The position numbers and the translations under genes are program-made. Shown one piece after another: positions 8,602 to 17,879 of a DNA stretch of 64,000 nt. The stretch is taken from positions 1-64,000 of the forward strand of contig DCDE01000013.1 of NCBI GenBank assembly GCA_002316275.1, given 5' to 3'. The notes below the pieces were generated by a model. It ran no database searches, was not told the origin of the DNA, and saw only the letters and a list, made by a program, of their open reading frames with translations. The first letter of the stretch is position 1. Every line of letters starts with the position of its first letter. The DNA is from Caldifarciminota bacterium UBA1063. GTDB lineage: Bacteria; Hydrothermota; Hydrothermia; UBA1063.

Positions 8602-10324
8602 CCAAGAGCTCAAACTTAAAGGTATTCCTGTCTCTCCGGGAATTGTAATTGCTCCTGTGAAAATCTTTAAAAGAAAACGGGCCCAAGTCAAAGAGAGAAT
8701 ACTTAAACCGACAGAAATCGAGGACGAGGTTTCTAAGTTTACGAAAGGTACTGAAAAACTTATATCGGTGTTGAACGAACTTAAAATGGAGACTAAAGAA
8801 GAGAATCTTGCTCGACTCTTAGATGTAGAGATTTCCATTCTAAATGATACAGAGATGCAAAATGACGTAATATTATTAATTCGAAACAAAAGACGCAATG
8901 CTGAGTCAGCCATTAGTTCAGTTTTCAATAATAGAAAAGAGTCTCTGTTGAAACATGAATCTTCTTACATGCGTGAAAGGGCAAACGAACTCGAAAGGTT
9001 GGGTATGGATCTTATAGCAATGATCAATGATGACTATTCCAGAGAAGACTTTGGATTCGATGGAATTATTGCGACAGAAAGCCTTTCCATAGAACAAGCC
9101 TTGAGAATAGTCCGCAGTAATGCAAAGGGCGTAGTTACAGAGGTAGGTGGGCGTACAGAGCATTCCGCGCTTATCTTGAGGAATTTCGAAGTCCCGACAG
9201 TCTTTGGCATAGAAAAAATTACAAAACTGGTTGAAGACGGGGATACAATGATTCTTGATGGCGGAAAGGGAGTTGTTATAATAAATCCTATGGATTCAAC
9301 TCTGAACAGGTATTTTTTCATTAAAAGCGGATATGAGAGGTATGAATCAGGTCTGGCAAGCGAGAGAGATCTTCCAGCAATAACCGTTGACGGAAAAGAA
9401 ATTGGGCTCTATGCTAACATCGACATTCCGGAAGAAGCGGATAGGCTTTTAGACTTGGGAAAATATGGTATAGGATTATTCAGAACAGAGATGGTTTTCA
9501 ACGAATATTCATCGGATGAAGAAAAACAGTATCAGATTTATTACGATATAGCCAAAAAAGTATATCCAAATTCTGTAACTATCAGGTCGTTTGATGTCGG
9601 GGGAGACAAGTTTTATAGCGATTACACTGAAGAAAACCCTTTCCTCGGTTTGAGAGGTATAAGAGTATTATTAGAAGAACAGGAAGTCTTCGAGAGGCAA
9701 ATTAGAGCTGTTATCCGTGCCAATGTTCATAGCAACATTAGGTTTATGATTCCAATGGTGTCAAATTATGAAGAAGTCCTTGAAGCAAAAAAAATATTCC
9801 TGAGGAATAAGAAATTACTCGAGAAACAGCAAAACAATGTGAATCAGCCAAGATTTGGTGTTATGATAGAAGTTCCTTCTGCAGTTTTTATTCTCGAACA
9901 CATTGCAGAGTTAGTTGATTTTGTTAGCATAGGTACAAATGACCTTACGCAATATACCTTAGCTGTTAATAGAAAAAGTTTACGGGTATCTAAATTGTTT
10001 AACCACCTTCATCCTGCTGTGTTAAAATTAATTCAGATAACAACGGATATTTGTAGGGAAAAGAATATTGTTGTAGCATCCTGTGGTGAGATGGCATCGG
10101 ATCCCTACGGAGTCGTGTTACTCGTAGGTTTTGGGATCGATGAGATTTCCTGTCCTTCTTCAAGAATTTTAGAAGTAAAGTCGCTAATAAGGAGGATCAA
10201 TCTCTCAGATGCTGAGCAAATTGCTGCTGAAGCCGTTAAAAAAAGCAATCATAGAGCGGTAAAAGATCTCGTTGGTGAATATCTTAAAAGTGTCATGCCA
10301 GAATTATTAGAATTCTATGAATGA
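8591..10324 (+). CDS. ptsI: PTS enzyme I (phosphoenolpyruvate-protein phosphotransferase)
   Basis: Transfers phosphate from PEP to HPr. The 577 residues match the family. An N-terminal HPr-binding helical domain is followed by the phosphohistidine swivel domain, with the active His in GGRTEHSALILR, and a C-terminal TIM-barrel PEP-binding domain with GIGLFRTEM, GTNDLTQYTLAV and the catalytic Cys region ASCGEMASDP. The GTG start lies inside the 3' end of ptsH and is preceded by GAGGAGGG. It overlaps tsaE by 8 bases. Confidence 0.96.
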   Translation: MRSSQELKLKGIPVSPGIVIAPVKIFKRKRAQVKERILKPTEIEDEVSKFTKGTEKLISVLNELKMETKEENLARLLDVEISILNDTEMQNDVILLIRNKRRNAESAISSVFNNRKESLLKHESSYMRERANELERLGMDLIAMINDDYSREDFGFDGIIATESLSIEQALRIVRSNAKGVVTEVGGRTEHSALILRNFEVPTVFGIEKITKLVEDGDTMILDGGKGVVIINPMDSTLNRYFFIKSGYERYESGLASERDLPAITVDGKEIGLYANIDIPEEADRLLDLGKYGIGLFRTEMVFNEYSSDEEKQYQIYYDIAKKVYPNSVTIRSFDVGGDKFYSDYTEENPFLGLRGIRVLLEEQEVFERQIRAVIRANVHSNIRFMIPMVSNYEEVLEAKKIFLRNKKLLEKQQNNVNQPRFGVMIEVPSAVFILEHIAELVDFVSIGTNDLTQYTLAVNRKSLRVSKLFNHLHPAVLKLIQITTDICREKNIVVASCGEMASDPYGVVLLVGFGIDEISCPSSRILEVKSLIRRINLSDAEQIAAEAVKKSNHRAVKDLVGEYLKSVMPELLEFYE

Positions 10325-10799
10325 AGGATTCTCCATAGAAAGCTCTTCTCCTCGTAAAACAAAGAACATTGGAAGAAAGCTTGCAAGCCTAATCGAACCA
10401 CCATTTGATATCCTGTTAAAAGGCGAGCTTGGTGCCGGAAAAACTGAATTCGTAAGAGGGTTCCTTTCATACTGGGGGCATAAAATTGTCCGGAGTCCTT
10501 CATTTACAGTTGTGAACTCCTTTGAAACCCCTAAGTACACAGTTCACCATATCGACCTTTTTAGAATAAGAGATACCGAAGAAATTTTAGTAAGAGGAAT
10601 TTTAGATCTACTACTAGAAAATGATTCAATTAGGTTTATTGAATGGCCTGAGCTCGTGCAGGATTTTATAAGCCCGGAAAAATCTATGATGTTAGAAATT
10701 GAAATATTAGGAACACGCAGAAGAGCTTTACATTTCAGATGTATGGATAAAAAATTATTAAAAGATTTAAAGGTTTTAATACATTATGAGATTGAATGA
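10317..10799 (+). CDS. tsaE: tRNA threonylcarbamoyladenosine biosynthesis ATPase TsaE
   Basis: A 160-residue P-loop ATPase needed, with TsaB and TsaD, for t6A37 tRNA modification. Walker A is LLKGELGAGKTEF. The family motifs SPSFTVVNSF, HIDLFRI and FIEWPE are all present. The N-terminus overlaps ptsI by 8 bases and the C-terminus overlaps xer by 14 bases. tsaB and tsaD are not in the window. Confidence 0.93.
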   Translation: MNEGFSIESSSPRKTKNIGRKLASLIEPPFDILLKGELGAGKTEFVRGFLSYWGHKIVRSPSFTVVNSFETPKYTVHHIDLFRIRDTEEILVRGILDLLLENDSIRFIEWPELVQDFISPEKSMMLEIEILGTRRRALHFRCMDKKLLKDLKVLIHYEIE

Positions 10800-11670
10800 A
10801 GCAATAGACAGCTTTATTGCATTTATTCTTGATGAACGAGGTTTGTCACTGAATACAATTTATGCCTACAAGAGGGATCTTACGAAGTTTCTGGAGTTCA
10901 GAGGTGATGTTGATGTATCTCGATTGAATTTAGAAGACATCGATGCCTTCGCTGAATTTCTGAGTTCACAAAAGTTATCACAAAATACAAAATCCAGAAT
11001 ATTTTCAAGCCTCAGATCGTTCTTCAGTTACATCGAAATCGAAGAAATTTCTAAAAAGAGTATAGCCTCTGATATTCAAGTGCCACGAAAAGTTATTAAG
11101 CTTCCCAATTTCCTCACTGAAGAAGAGGTAAACAAGCTGCTCGAGACTCCAAATTTGGACACGCCTAAAGGTATTAGAGATCGTGCAATACTCGAATTTA
11201 TGTATGCAACAGGAGTTAGAGTTTCTGAATTAACAAATTTAAAACTTCAAGATCTTCTATTTGACGAAAAAATAGCAAGAATTAGAGGCAAAGGTGGGAA
11301 AGAACGCATAGTTCCTTTTAACGATTATGCAGAAAAGTTCTTATTACTATATATTTACGAGGCACGTTCGAAGATTTTAAAGAAGAGAGGAGAGGATAAA
11401 GTTTTCCTAAATCTAAGAGGGAACCCAATTTCAAGGGTCTCAATCTGGAAAATTTTAAAAGAATACACTCTAAAAGCTGGTATCTCTAAGAATATTTATC
11501 CACATATTCTAAGACATACGTTTGCAACCCATATGCTAAAAAATGGCTGTGATCTTCGTACGCTCCAATTATTCTTAGGTCATTCATCGATGATCACAAC
11601 TCAGATATATACTCACCTTGACAGGAAATACTTGAGGGAAGTTCATAAGAAATTTCACCCCAGGGGATAA
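10786..11670 (+). CDS. xerD: tyrosine recombinase XerC/XerD
   Basis: A 294-residue site-specific recombinase of the chromosome dimer resolution type. The N-terminal SAM-like core-binding domain (about residues 1-85) is followed by the catalytic domain with Arg in ATGVRVSEL, Lys near GKGGKERIVPF, HILRHTFATHML (His-x-x-Arg), LGHSSMITTQIYTHL and the nucleophile Tyr in IYTHL. It is not flanked by mobile-element features, so a housekeeping role is likely. XerC and XerD cannot be separated from sequence alone. It is the last gene of the proS operon and ends 2 bases from the converging aspS stop. Confidence 0.88.
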   Translation: MRLNEAIDSFIAFILDERGLSLNTIYAYKRDLTKFLEFRGDVDVSRLNLEDIDAFAEFLSSQKLSQNTKSRIFSSLRSFFSYIEIEEISKKSIASDIQVPRKVIKLPNFLTEEEVNKLLETPNLDTPKGIRDRAILEFMYATGVRVSELTNLKLQDLLFDEKIARIRGKGGKERIVPFNDYAEKFLLLYIYEARSKILKKRGEDKVFLNLRGNPISRVSIWKILKEYTLKAGISKNIYPHILRHTFATHMLKNGCDLRTLQLFLGHSSMITTQIYTHLDRKYLREVHKKFHPRG

Positions 11671-11672
11671 AA

Positions 11673-13385
11673 CTATTCTTCTATTTTTAGATGAAGCTCT
11701 TTTAGCTGTTTTGGATCGACATCGTTAGGTGCAAGCTCAAATAAGGCTTGAGCGCTCGTAGTTTTCGGGAAAGCAATACAATCTCTTATGCTATCAAGGC
11801 GAAGAAGCATTGCAACAATTCTGTCGAATCCCAGTGCTATTCCACCATGTGGTGGTGCTCCATACTCAAGAGCCTTCATAAGGAATCCAAAATCTCTTTC
11901 AATCTTATCATCATCAAGTCCGATGAGCTTCATTATTTTCCTTTGTATATTAACGTTATGATTCCTTATTGAACCAGACGCAATTTCAACACCGTTTAGT
12001 ACAAGATCATATTGATTTCCTATTACTTTTAGAGGGTTCGTTTCAAGTATCGATATATCCTCTTCTCTTGGCTGGGTAAACATATGGTGGCACGGATCAA
12101 TCCGCTGTTCCTCTTCATTCCATTCAAATAGTGGGAAATCATGTACCCAGAGAAACTTGAAATCGTCATCTTCCGGTCTAAATAAGATATTCCTTAGTTT
12201 GCCCATAAGACTGTAAGTCTTATAATCGTCTGGACCAGCAATAACAAAATATTGCCCATTATCTAAGCACGAATACGGCGGGATATACTTTCCAAGCTGT
12301 CCTGAAAACTCTCCGCCAAAGGCATTGAAATAAAGAACACCTTCCGCTCCTTCTGCAATCATTTTATTTCTAATATCTTCAATTTCCTTTCTTGAAAAAA
12401 CCTTCTCGCTCCTCAATGCAAGGATCTTTCCTCCTTCAGCAATAATTTTACTCAGGAGTGCATTGTCTGTAGAACTAAAAATTACTGCGAGGTCGATAAT
12501 TTCTTCCTTAATTCTTAGATCCGGTTTATCGCTGCCATATTTTGTAAGTGACTCATGATAACTTATTCGTTGAAAAGGGGTTGCAAGTTTTTTATTAAAC
12601 AATTTATCGAATATATTGACAAATAGTTCCTCTATGAGCAAAAATATATCATCAATTTCTGGATAGCTCATTTCGAGGTCAATCTGCGTAAATTCGGGTT
12701 GCCTGTCCTGCCTCAAATCCTCGTCGCGGAAACATCTTACAATTTGAAAGTACCTATCAAAACCAGATGAAATTAAAATTTGCTTATACAGCTGAGGTGA
12801 TTGTGGAAGAGCATAGAATTTCCCTGGGAAATTTCGAGAAGGCACTATAAAATCTCTAGCACCTTCTGGAGTGCTCTTTGTAAGAAAAGGAGTCTCTATT
12901 TCTATAAATCCTTTAGAACTTAGAAAATTCCGTACCAGTTGAAGGAGTTCATGTCGAAAAACAAGATTCCGCTGCATCCGTGGTCTCCTCAAATCCAAAA
13001 AACGCCAGGAAAGTCTCGTATCTTCCTGGACTTTTACATCATCCTCAGGAAGAAAAGGAAGGGGTGGAGTAGTGTTTAGTACCTCGAAGTCTCTCACTTC
13101 AACCTCAATCTTACCTGTGGGCAATTCTGGGTTTATCATATTCTCAGGACGATTTCTCACAATCCCTTTGGCTTTTAATACGTAATAAAGGCTTACTTCC
13201 TTAGCCTGCTTAAAGACGTCAGCCCTTGATGGTTCTACAACTAACTGTACCCTTCCATACATATCTCTAAGTTCAATAAAAAGAACACCACCGAGGTCCC
13301 TGATTCTACTAACCCAACCTACAAGGGTTACTTCATTTCCAACAATAATTTCACTTAATTCTCCACAATTATGGGTTCTTATCAT
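11673..13385 (-). CDS. aspS: aspartyl-tRNA synthetase
   Basis: A 570-residue class II synthetase of the bacterial type. The N-terminal OB-fold anticodon-binding domain (LVGWVSRIRDLGGVLFIELRD) is followed by the catalytic core with motif 2 (VRCFRDEDLRQDRQPEF), the bacterial GAD insertion (about residues 290-420) and motif 3 (GGIALGFDRIVAMLL). It starts 12 bases after the UbiA stop, with GGGAGG about 16 bases upstream. Whether it is strictly Asp-specific or also charges tRNA-Asn cannot be decided here. Confidence 0.96.
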   Translation of the reverse strand: MIRTHNCGELSEIIVGNEVTLVGWVSRIRDLGGVLFIELRDMYGRVQLVVEPSRADVFKQAKEVSLYYVLKAKGIVRNRPENMINPELPTGKIEVEVRDFEVLNTTPPLPFLPEDDVKVQEDTRLSWRFLDLRRPRMQRNLVFRHELLQLVRNFLSSKGFIEIETPFLTKSTPEGARDFIVPSRNFPGKFYALPQSPQLYKQILISSGFDRYFQIVRCFRDEDLRQDRQPEFTQIDLEMSYPEIDDIFLLIEELFVNIFDKLFNKKLATPFQRISYHESLTKYGSDKPDLRIKEEIIDLAVIFSSTDNALLSKIIAEGGKILALRSEKVFSRKEIEDIRNKMIAEGAEGVLYFNAFGGEFSGQLGKYIPPYSCLDNGQYFVIAGPDDYKTYSLMGKLRNILFRPEDDDFKFLWVHDFPLFEWNEEEQRIDPCHHMFTQPREEDISILETNPLKVIGNQYDLVLNGVEIASGSIRNHNVNIQRKIMKLIGLDDDKIERDFGFLMKALEYGAPPHGGIALGFDRIVAMLLRLDSIRDCIAFPKTTSAQALFELAPNDVDPKQLKELHLKIEE

Positions 13386-13397
13386 ACAATATAGGCC

Positions 13398-14360
13398 CTA
13401 CCTCCCAAAAAGGGCTGGATAGTTCAAACCGAAGCGCGTTTTATAATATCTCCTTAAAACAAATAATAACAACAGATTAATCAAAAGAAAAATAGGAAAT
13501 TTTATTGAAACAAGCAAAATAAATAGCGAAGCAGGTACTCGGTATGAAATCTTTGTAAGGATCATGTCTTCGGATTCATCCCACAGAGATAGAATAGAAA
13601 ATATGGCCCCTAAAATAGATGGAATTATAATCAATATATCCATTTCTAAAAAAGCATAGATGAAACTCAAAAGAAACATGATTGTAGAGAAGATAAGTGC
13701 AAGTCTTTTCCCAAGGAAAACGCCCGTAGTAACCTTACCCGCTTTCTTATCACCGGGAATGTCCGGTATAGTAGTATTTATAAATACTGCCGAAACAAGC
13801 AAAAAATATCCGAAGCATACTACCCAGGAGTGTATATTCACAGGTTCAGCTACTGACCAACCCACAACAAAGGCTATACATCCATATCCTATTGCATTAA
13901 AAACTATATCGAGAAACGGCCGTGCTTTTGCCTGTACAGGAGGTACAGAATACAAGATTCCAAGCAGAAATGAAACTATGTACAGTAATAAAAGAGTCCA
14001 TTTTCCAATGACAAAAGATATCACAAGTGAAAGTATAGCCAGAACAACAGCATAAATATTCGCATTTCTTACGGATATAATGCCATAAGGAATAAGAAAT
14101 AGTTTCTGATTAATCCTGTCGGATTCTCTATCTGTAATTTGATTAATGATATATGTCGCACTCATTAAAAGGGTATAAGATAGAAGAGTGATCCAAAACT
14201 TCCAAGGCAACAACCAGGTAATTGAAAAGAATTCGATTCTTGCACCGTACATATATCCGATAAAAAGGAAAACCCAAACTGGTACCCACAGGATGGGCCT
14301 CAAAAGGAAGAAATAATCATAAACCCTTACATTTGGTTCAAACGCTATACCTTTTTCCAT
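13398..14360 (-). CDS. UbiA-family prenyltransferase
   Basis: A 320-residue membrane prenyltransferase with about eight or nine hydrophobic helices. The first Asp-rich motif is NQITDRESDR and the second is DIPGDKKAGK, both expected to bind Mg-diphosphate of the prenyl donor. Family members attach prenyl chains to quinone precursors, haem, chlorophyll or glycerol phosphates. The acceptor cannot be chosen here because no quinone or lipid biosynthesis gene is adjacent. It is the first gene before aspS, with its own leaderless promoter. The membrane enzyme and a synthetase share a transcript with no obvious functional link. Confidence 0.85.
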   Translation of the reverse strand: MEKGIAFEPNVRVYDYFFLLRPILWVPVWVFLFIGYMYGARIEFFSITWLLPWKFWITLLSYTLLMSATYIINQITDRESDRINQKLFLIPYGIISVRNANIYAVVLAILSLVISFVIGKWTLLLLYIVSFLLGILYSVPPVQAKARPFLDIVFNAIGYGCIAFVVGWSVAEPVNIHSWVVCFGYFLLVSAVFINTTIPDIPGDKKAGKVTTGVFLGKRLALIFSTIMFLLSFIYAFLEMDILIIIPSILGAIFSILSLWDESEDMILTKISYRVPASLFILLVSIKFPIFLLINLLLLFVLRRYYKTRFGLNYPALFGR

Positions 14361-14366
14361 CGCATA

Positions 14367-14395
14367 AGTGTAAAACTACGAAGCTGTAAAATCAA
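14367..14395 (-). promoter_or_regulatory. promoter of ubiA-like/aspS operon (leaderless)
   Basis: On the minus strand: TTGATT (14390-14395), 17 bases, TACACT (14367-14372), then 6 bases to the ATG at 14360. The predicted transcription start coincides with the start codon. Confidence 0.7.
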
Positions 14396-14498
14396 ACTCA
14401 ACGTGCACTGCATATAAACATCTCGAGACCAGCTAAAAATTTACAAACCGATTTTTCAACTGAACTCCATCGTACTTATTTACTTCCCATAATGTATC

Positions 14499-14516
14499 TT
14501 ATGTTAACTAACATAA
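14499..14516. repeat. perfect 8+2+8 palindrome
   Basis: TTATGTTA-AC-TAACATAA is perfectly symmetrical and lies in the middle of a divergent intergenic region. The symmetry and size fit a dimeric regulator operator. It does not overlap either promoter I identified, and AT-rich sequence makes chance palindromes more likely. Confidence 0.4.
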
Positions 14517-14657
14517 CTTTAAGAGCAACAACAAGATAAGAAAATCCCTTCAATTACCCCTATATTAAGGGAAAAACCATTTTAAGTTAAAAATTTAAAA
14601 ACGAAAGCTGTGTTCTCTTTAATATGCTTGTGATAAACTCGATGCAAAATTCCCGTT

Positions 14658-14686
14658 TTGATTTAACAGTGTTAAAGCACTACAAT
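14658..14686 (+). promoter_or_regulatory. promoter of polysaccharide deacetylase gene (leaderless)
   Basis: TTGATT (14658-14663), 17 bases, TACAAT (14681-14686), then 10 bases to ATG 14697. No Shine-Dalgarno sequence. Confidence 0.7.
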
Positions 14687-14696
14687 AAAATAAAAG

Positions 14697-15512
14697 ATGC
14701 AGCTTCTCCTGCAGTACCATCATATAAGCAAGGGTATCAAGTTTAATCCCAATATATGCCCTCTATCTTTGTTCAAAAAGCATCTTTCAGAATTAAATCA
14801 TTTGGGATTTAGTGATCTGACCCACAATTTTGAAAAAGAGTTTGGTAAGACTTCCGAGATTTCAAGGGTACTTATTACCTTCGATGATGGCTATAAAAGC
14901 ATAGTTAAAAATGCATACCCGCTTATGGAACAATATGGCTATAAGGGCATTGTATTTATTGTTACTGGGTTTTTAGGTAAAGAATCGTTATGGGAAGTGC
15001 CTTTTCTAACTCCACTACCTCACCTGGATGAAGATGATATCAAATTATTACACACTATGGGCTGGATTATCGGTTCGCACTCCCATATGCATCGTGATCT
15101 CACGGGACTAACTGATAGACAGCTCCGGGAAGAAATTGGCACATCACAGAAGATCCTTGAAGACATTATTGGTAATAAAATAACCTATTTTTCTTATCCA
15201 TATGGAAAATACAATCAGAGAGTTGTCTCAATTCTTAAAGAATTGGGATTCATATTTGCATTCAAATCGAGCGAATTCCCCAAAAAATATACCTCTCAAA
15301 TAAATATGCTTCAAATTCCACGCAGAACTGTTTATATAATAGATATTACCCTTAAATACAAGATTGATCCCTTCTACACGCGATTTGAGACCATGAAAGA
15401 AGTTGTTTCAAACAAAATGGCATTTCTAAGTCCAATTTATGCCAAACTTTTAGAGGCTCATAAGGGTAACCCATGTGATAACAATAGAACTGATCACCTC
15501 GGCAAGTCGTAA
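14697..15512 (+). CDS. polysaccharide deacetylase (NodB/CE4 family)
   Basis: A 271-residue CE4 enzyme that would remove acetyl groups from an N-acetylated glycan. The first metal motif is LITFDDGYKS (Asp-Asp) and the second is GSHSHMHRDL, which gives the H-x3-H pair. The late motif ISYPYGKYN-like segment (YFSYPYGKYNQR) completes the fold. There is no signal peptide, so it may act in the cytoplasm or at the inner membrane face. The last 63 bases overlap, tail to tail, the end of the SLBB export gene on the other strand. A link to exopolysaccharide modification is plausible from this context. Confidence 0.88.
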   Translation: MQLLLQYHHISKGIKFNPNICPLSLFKKHLSELNHLGFSDLTHNFEKEFGKTSEISRVLITFDDGYKSIVKNAYPLMEQYGYKGIVFIVTGFLGKESLWEVPFLTPLPHLDEDDIKLLHTMGWIIGSHSHMHRDLTGLTDRQLREEIGTSQKILEDIIGNKITYFSYPYGKYNQRVVSILKELGFIFAFKSSEFPKKYTSQINMLQIPRRTVYIIDITLKYKIDPFYTRFETMKEVVSNKMAFLSPIYAKLLEAHKGNPCDNNRTDHLGKS

Positions 15513-16703
15513 ATAATCATCAAACCATTTAAGCTTTACCTCGGGAACGAATACTATATCTCCAGGTTGTATGGTCCCAGCCTCTTCCACTGCCATTTTT
15601 TTATTTGCGCGTACTATATAAAGCCTCCGCTGCGCTGCCCTGCTGGAAAAACCACCACAATATGAGATATATGTATCCAGGGTTGCCCCTGGTAAATATG
15701 GAACAAATCCGGGTGACTTTACTTCACCTGCAACGAACACTTTATCAGTGAATGGCGGAACATAAAGAACGTCACCAACGCTAACATAATCAGTCAAAGA
15801 AACCTTACCTTTCGATGAACTATAAATCTCATTAACGAGTGCATATGACTTAAGTCCTCCTGCGCTTGATAAAGCATCCTCTACCCTCATACTATCAGAA
15901 CAGGATATCATAATTACATTCGCGTCAAAAGTTACCACATAGTTTCCTGCAAGAGCTTGAAGAGCCTGGGGTTTAAATTTCTTCACGGGATACCCCCTAA
16001 CAGCACCCATAATCTTAATTCCATTTTCAATTGTCGGTACATAGATACTCTTGATTTTTGCAAGTACAGGGTTATCCTTTAGATCACCCTTTTTGTAATA
16101 ATTCTCGAGATTCACTATAAGAGTTTCGCCATCATGAGTTGTTGCAATAACCGAGTTTATATCCGCATCGAAACCACAAATATTTTGAGTATCCCTTAAA
16201 ACATCAGAAATTCTAAGGGAAGCCCTAACAAAAACTGGACCATTGTATTCTGTAGCTCCCGTTAAAAAGACATTTAGAATCCTTGGGCTTAAAATTCTTA
16301 CTTCGAACTCTCTCACATGCAAGTGTTTTGAATACCATAAGGGCAAACTATCCTTTAGATTTTTAATAGTTAGACCATAAACTCGTTTAAAATCAACGAG
16401 ATTCATATACTCAGCCTTGGATTCTAATTCAGAACCTGGAGAAATAAACTTTTGGGTTTCAACTCCATATAGAGGAGCGAAGAGAGCAATTCGCCCACTA
16501 AAATCTACGTCAGTGGTGTAAGCAAAGGCTAAATCTTTGATTAAAATCTGCAGCACATCCCCTGGTCCGAGTATATACTCTTCGTCTGAAAACAATTCCA
16601 CTGAAGCTTCGCCTTCTAAATTTAATGGTGATTCTGCAAATAAGTTCACATCCCCGCCGGAAAAAGCCTGAGAAACAATTATTGCAAGCCATATAAATCT
16701 CAT
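15450..16703 (-). CDS. SLBB-domain polysaccharide export protein (Wza-like)
   Basis: A 417-residue exported protein. It has an N-terminal signal peptide (about residues 1-18), a polysaccharide biosynthesis/export domain starting at YILGPGDVLQILI, and SLBB segments (KVFVAGEVKSPGFVPYLPG, preceded by VFLTGATEYNGPVFV). A C-terminal hydrophobic helix (about residues 400-417) ends the protein. Wza-family proteins form outer-membrane channels for capsule or exopolysaccharide. The start overlaps the ispG stop by 4 bases. A second, much smaller SLBB protein is encoded at 49711-50286. Confidence 0.87.
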   Translation of the reverse strand: MRFIWLAIIVSQAFSGGDVNLFAESPLNLEGEASVELFSDEEYILGPGDVLQILIKDLAFAYTTDVDFSGRIALFAPLYGVETQKFISPGSELESKAEYMNLVDFKRVYGLTIKNLKDSLPLWYSKHLHVREFEVRILSPRILNVFLTGATEYNGPVFVRASLRISDVLRDTQNICGFDADINSVIATTHDGETLIVNLENYYKKGDLKDNPVLAKIKSIYVPTIENGIKIMGAVRGYPVKKFKPQALQALAGNYVVTFDANVIMISCSDSMRVEDALSSAGGLKSYALVNEIYSSSKGKVSLTDYVSVGDVLYVPPFTDKVFVAGEVKSPGFVPYLPGATLDTYISYCGGFSSRAAQRRLYIVRANKKMAVEEAGTIQPGDIVFVPEVKLKWFDDYLRLAEVISSIVITWVTLMSL

Positions 16704-17764
16704 CTTAAATCCTCCTCAAAAAAGTTTTCAATTTCCATCAAAAGTTCTTTTACTATGTTTTCCTGAGGTATTCTTTTTATCATTTTACCCCTTTTGAAGA
16801 TTACTCCCCTACCCGGCTCTGCTGCAACGCCGAGATCGGCATCCCTAGCCTCACCAGGGCCATTTACTTCACAGCCCATAATGGCAATTTTTAGGGGTTT
16901 TTTCACACCTCTTAATCCGTATTCTATTTCTCGTACAAGGTTCATCAAATCCACTCGAGTCCTTGCACACGTCGGACAAGAAACGATCACTGGAGCATTG
17001 TAACGGAGATCGAGAGCCTTTAAGATCTCCCATGCTACTCTTACCTCTACCACTGGATCTTCCGTAAGGGACACCCTTATAGTATCGCCAATCCCATTCA
17101 TAAGTAAGTTACCAATTGCAATGGATGATTTTACGGTACCCGGAATCAATGGACCTGCTTCTGTAACTCCTAAATGTAAAGGGAAGTCCAACTTTGAGCT
17201 CAACATTGTATAAGACTTTACTGTATCCAGAACTGAAGACGATTTCACAGAGATTATGATATCGTCAAAACCTTCTTTAACGAAAAAATCAACCCATCTT
17301 GTTGCACTCTCCACAAGGCATTCTGAAGTTACACCACCGCATTTCTCGATCAATTCTTCCTCAAGAGAGCCCGAATTTACCCCAATTCTAAGAGGTTTTT
17401 TATTCTGTTTTAATGCCGAAATAATTTCTTTGACCTTCGCCTTGTCCCCTATATTACCTGGGTTTATTCTAATCTTATCTGCTCCTACCTCTATCGCACC
17501 TATCGCAATTTTATAGTTAAAATGTACATCTGCAATAAGTGGGACTGTAGTTCTTTTCCTAATCTCCTTAAAGGCTTCGAGGGATTTAAAATCAGGAATT
17601 GCAATCCTCACAAGTTCACAGTCTTCTTTAACGAGTTCTTCAATTTGCTTTAGGGTTGCGTCAATATCTGTAGTTTTAGTAGAGGTCATTGACTGGATTC
17701 TGATTGGATTTTCGCCCCCTATTCCTAAGCCTCTAACTGATACAACCTTCGTATTCCTTTTCAT
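16700..17764 (-). CDS. ispG: 4-hydroxy-3-methylbut-2-enyl diphosphate synthase (flavodoxin/ferredoxin)
   Basis: Sixth step of the MEP isoprenoid pathway, with a [4Fe-4S] cluster. The 354 residues match the short bacterial IspG. The TIM-barrel part includes GGENPIRIQSMTSTKTTD and IADVHFNYKIA. The C-terminal part has the cluster cysteines in VSCPTCARTRVDL and MGCEVNGPGEARDADLG. Its ATG lies 8 bases from a -10 element, so the mRNA should be nearly leaderless. It shares a transcript with the SLBB protein. Confidence 0.96.
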   Translation of the reverse strand: MKRNTKVVSVRGLGIGGENPIRIQSMTSTKTTDIDATLKQIEELVKEDCELVRIAIPDFKSLEAFKEIRKRTTVPLIADVHFNYKIAIGAIEVGADKIRINPGNIGDKAKVKEIISALKQNKKPLRIGVNSGSLEEELIEKCGGVTSECLVESATRWVDFFVKEGFDDIIISVKSSSVLDTVKSYTMLSSKLDFPLHLGVTEAGPLIPGTVKSSIAIGNLLMNGIGDTIRVSLTEDPVVEVRVAWEILKALDLRYNAPVIVSCPTCARTRVDLMNLVREIEYGLRGVKKPLKIAIMGCEVNGPGEARDADLGVAAEPGRGVIFKRGKMIKRIPQENIVKELLMEIENFFEEDLR

Positions 17765-17772
17765 TGATTTAG

Positions 17773-17801
17773 ATTCTAAACTGCTGCAACGGTATAATCA
17801 A
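17773..17801 (-). promoter_or_regulatory. promoter of ispG (leaderless)
   Basis: Minus strand TTGATT (17796-17801), 17 bases, TAGAAT (17773-17778), then 8 bases to the ATG at 17764. No ribosome site. Confidence 0.7.
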
Positions 17802-17820
17802 ACACTATCCGCATCCTTAT

Positions 17821-17849
17821 TTGATTGTATCAACCTTTCAATTCATAAT
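17821..17849 (+). promoter_or_regulatory. promoter of pyrR operon (with leader)
   Basis: TTGATT (17821-17826), 17 bases, CATAAT (17844-17849). A leader of about 24 nt carrying GAGGAGGG (about 17868-17875) precedes the ATG at 17880. This is a conventional, led mRNA, in contrast to most operon heads in the window. No PyrR attenuator hairpins are visible in the short leader. Confidence 0.68.
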
Positions 17850-17879
17850 AAAACCAGTAGAAGATGTGAGGAGGGAAAA

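Larger units (their letters stand above)
14361..14696. other. 336-bp divergent intergenic region
   Basis: Holds two divergent leaderless-type promoters at its ends (14367-14395 minus, 14658-14686 plus) and an 18-bp perfect palindrome in the middle (14499-14516). Otherwise it is AT-rich, and I see no tRNA, riboswitch or short gene in it. Confidence 0.7.

Noticed and set aside
10786..11670. Integrase of a mobile element
   Set aside because: No attachment-site repeats, tRNA or phage genes are nearby and the protein matches the XerC/D housekeeping pattern at the end of a translation operon.
17850..17879. PyrR-controlled attenuator in the pyrR leader
   Set aside because: The leader is about 24 nt, too short for antiterminator and terminator hairpins, and no binding-loop motif is present.
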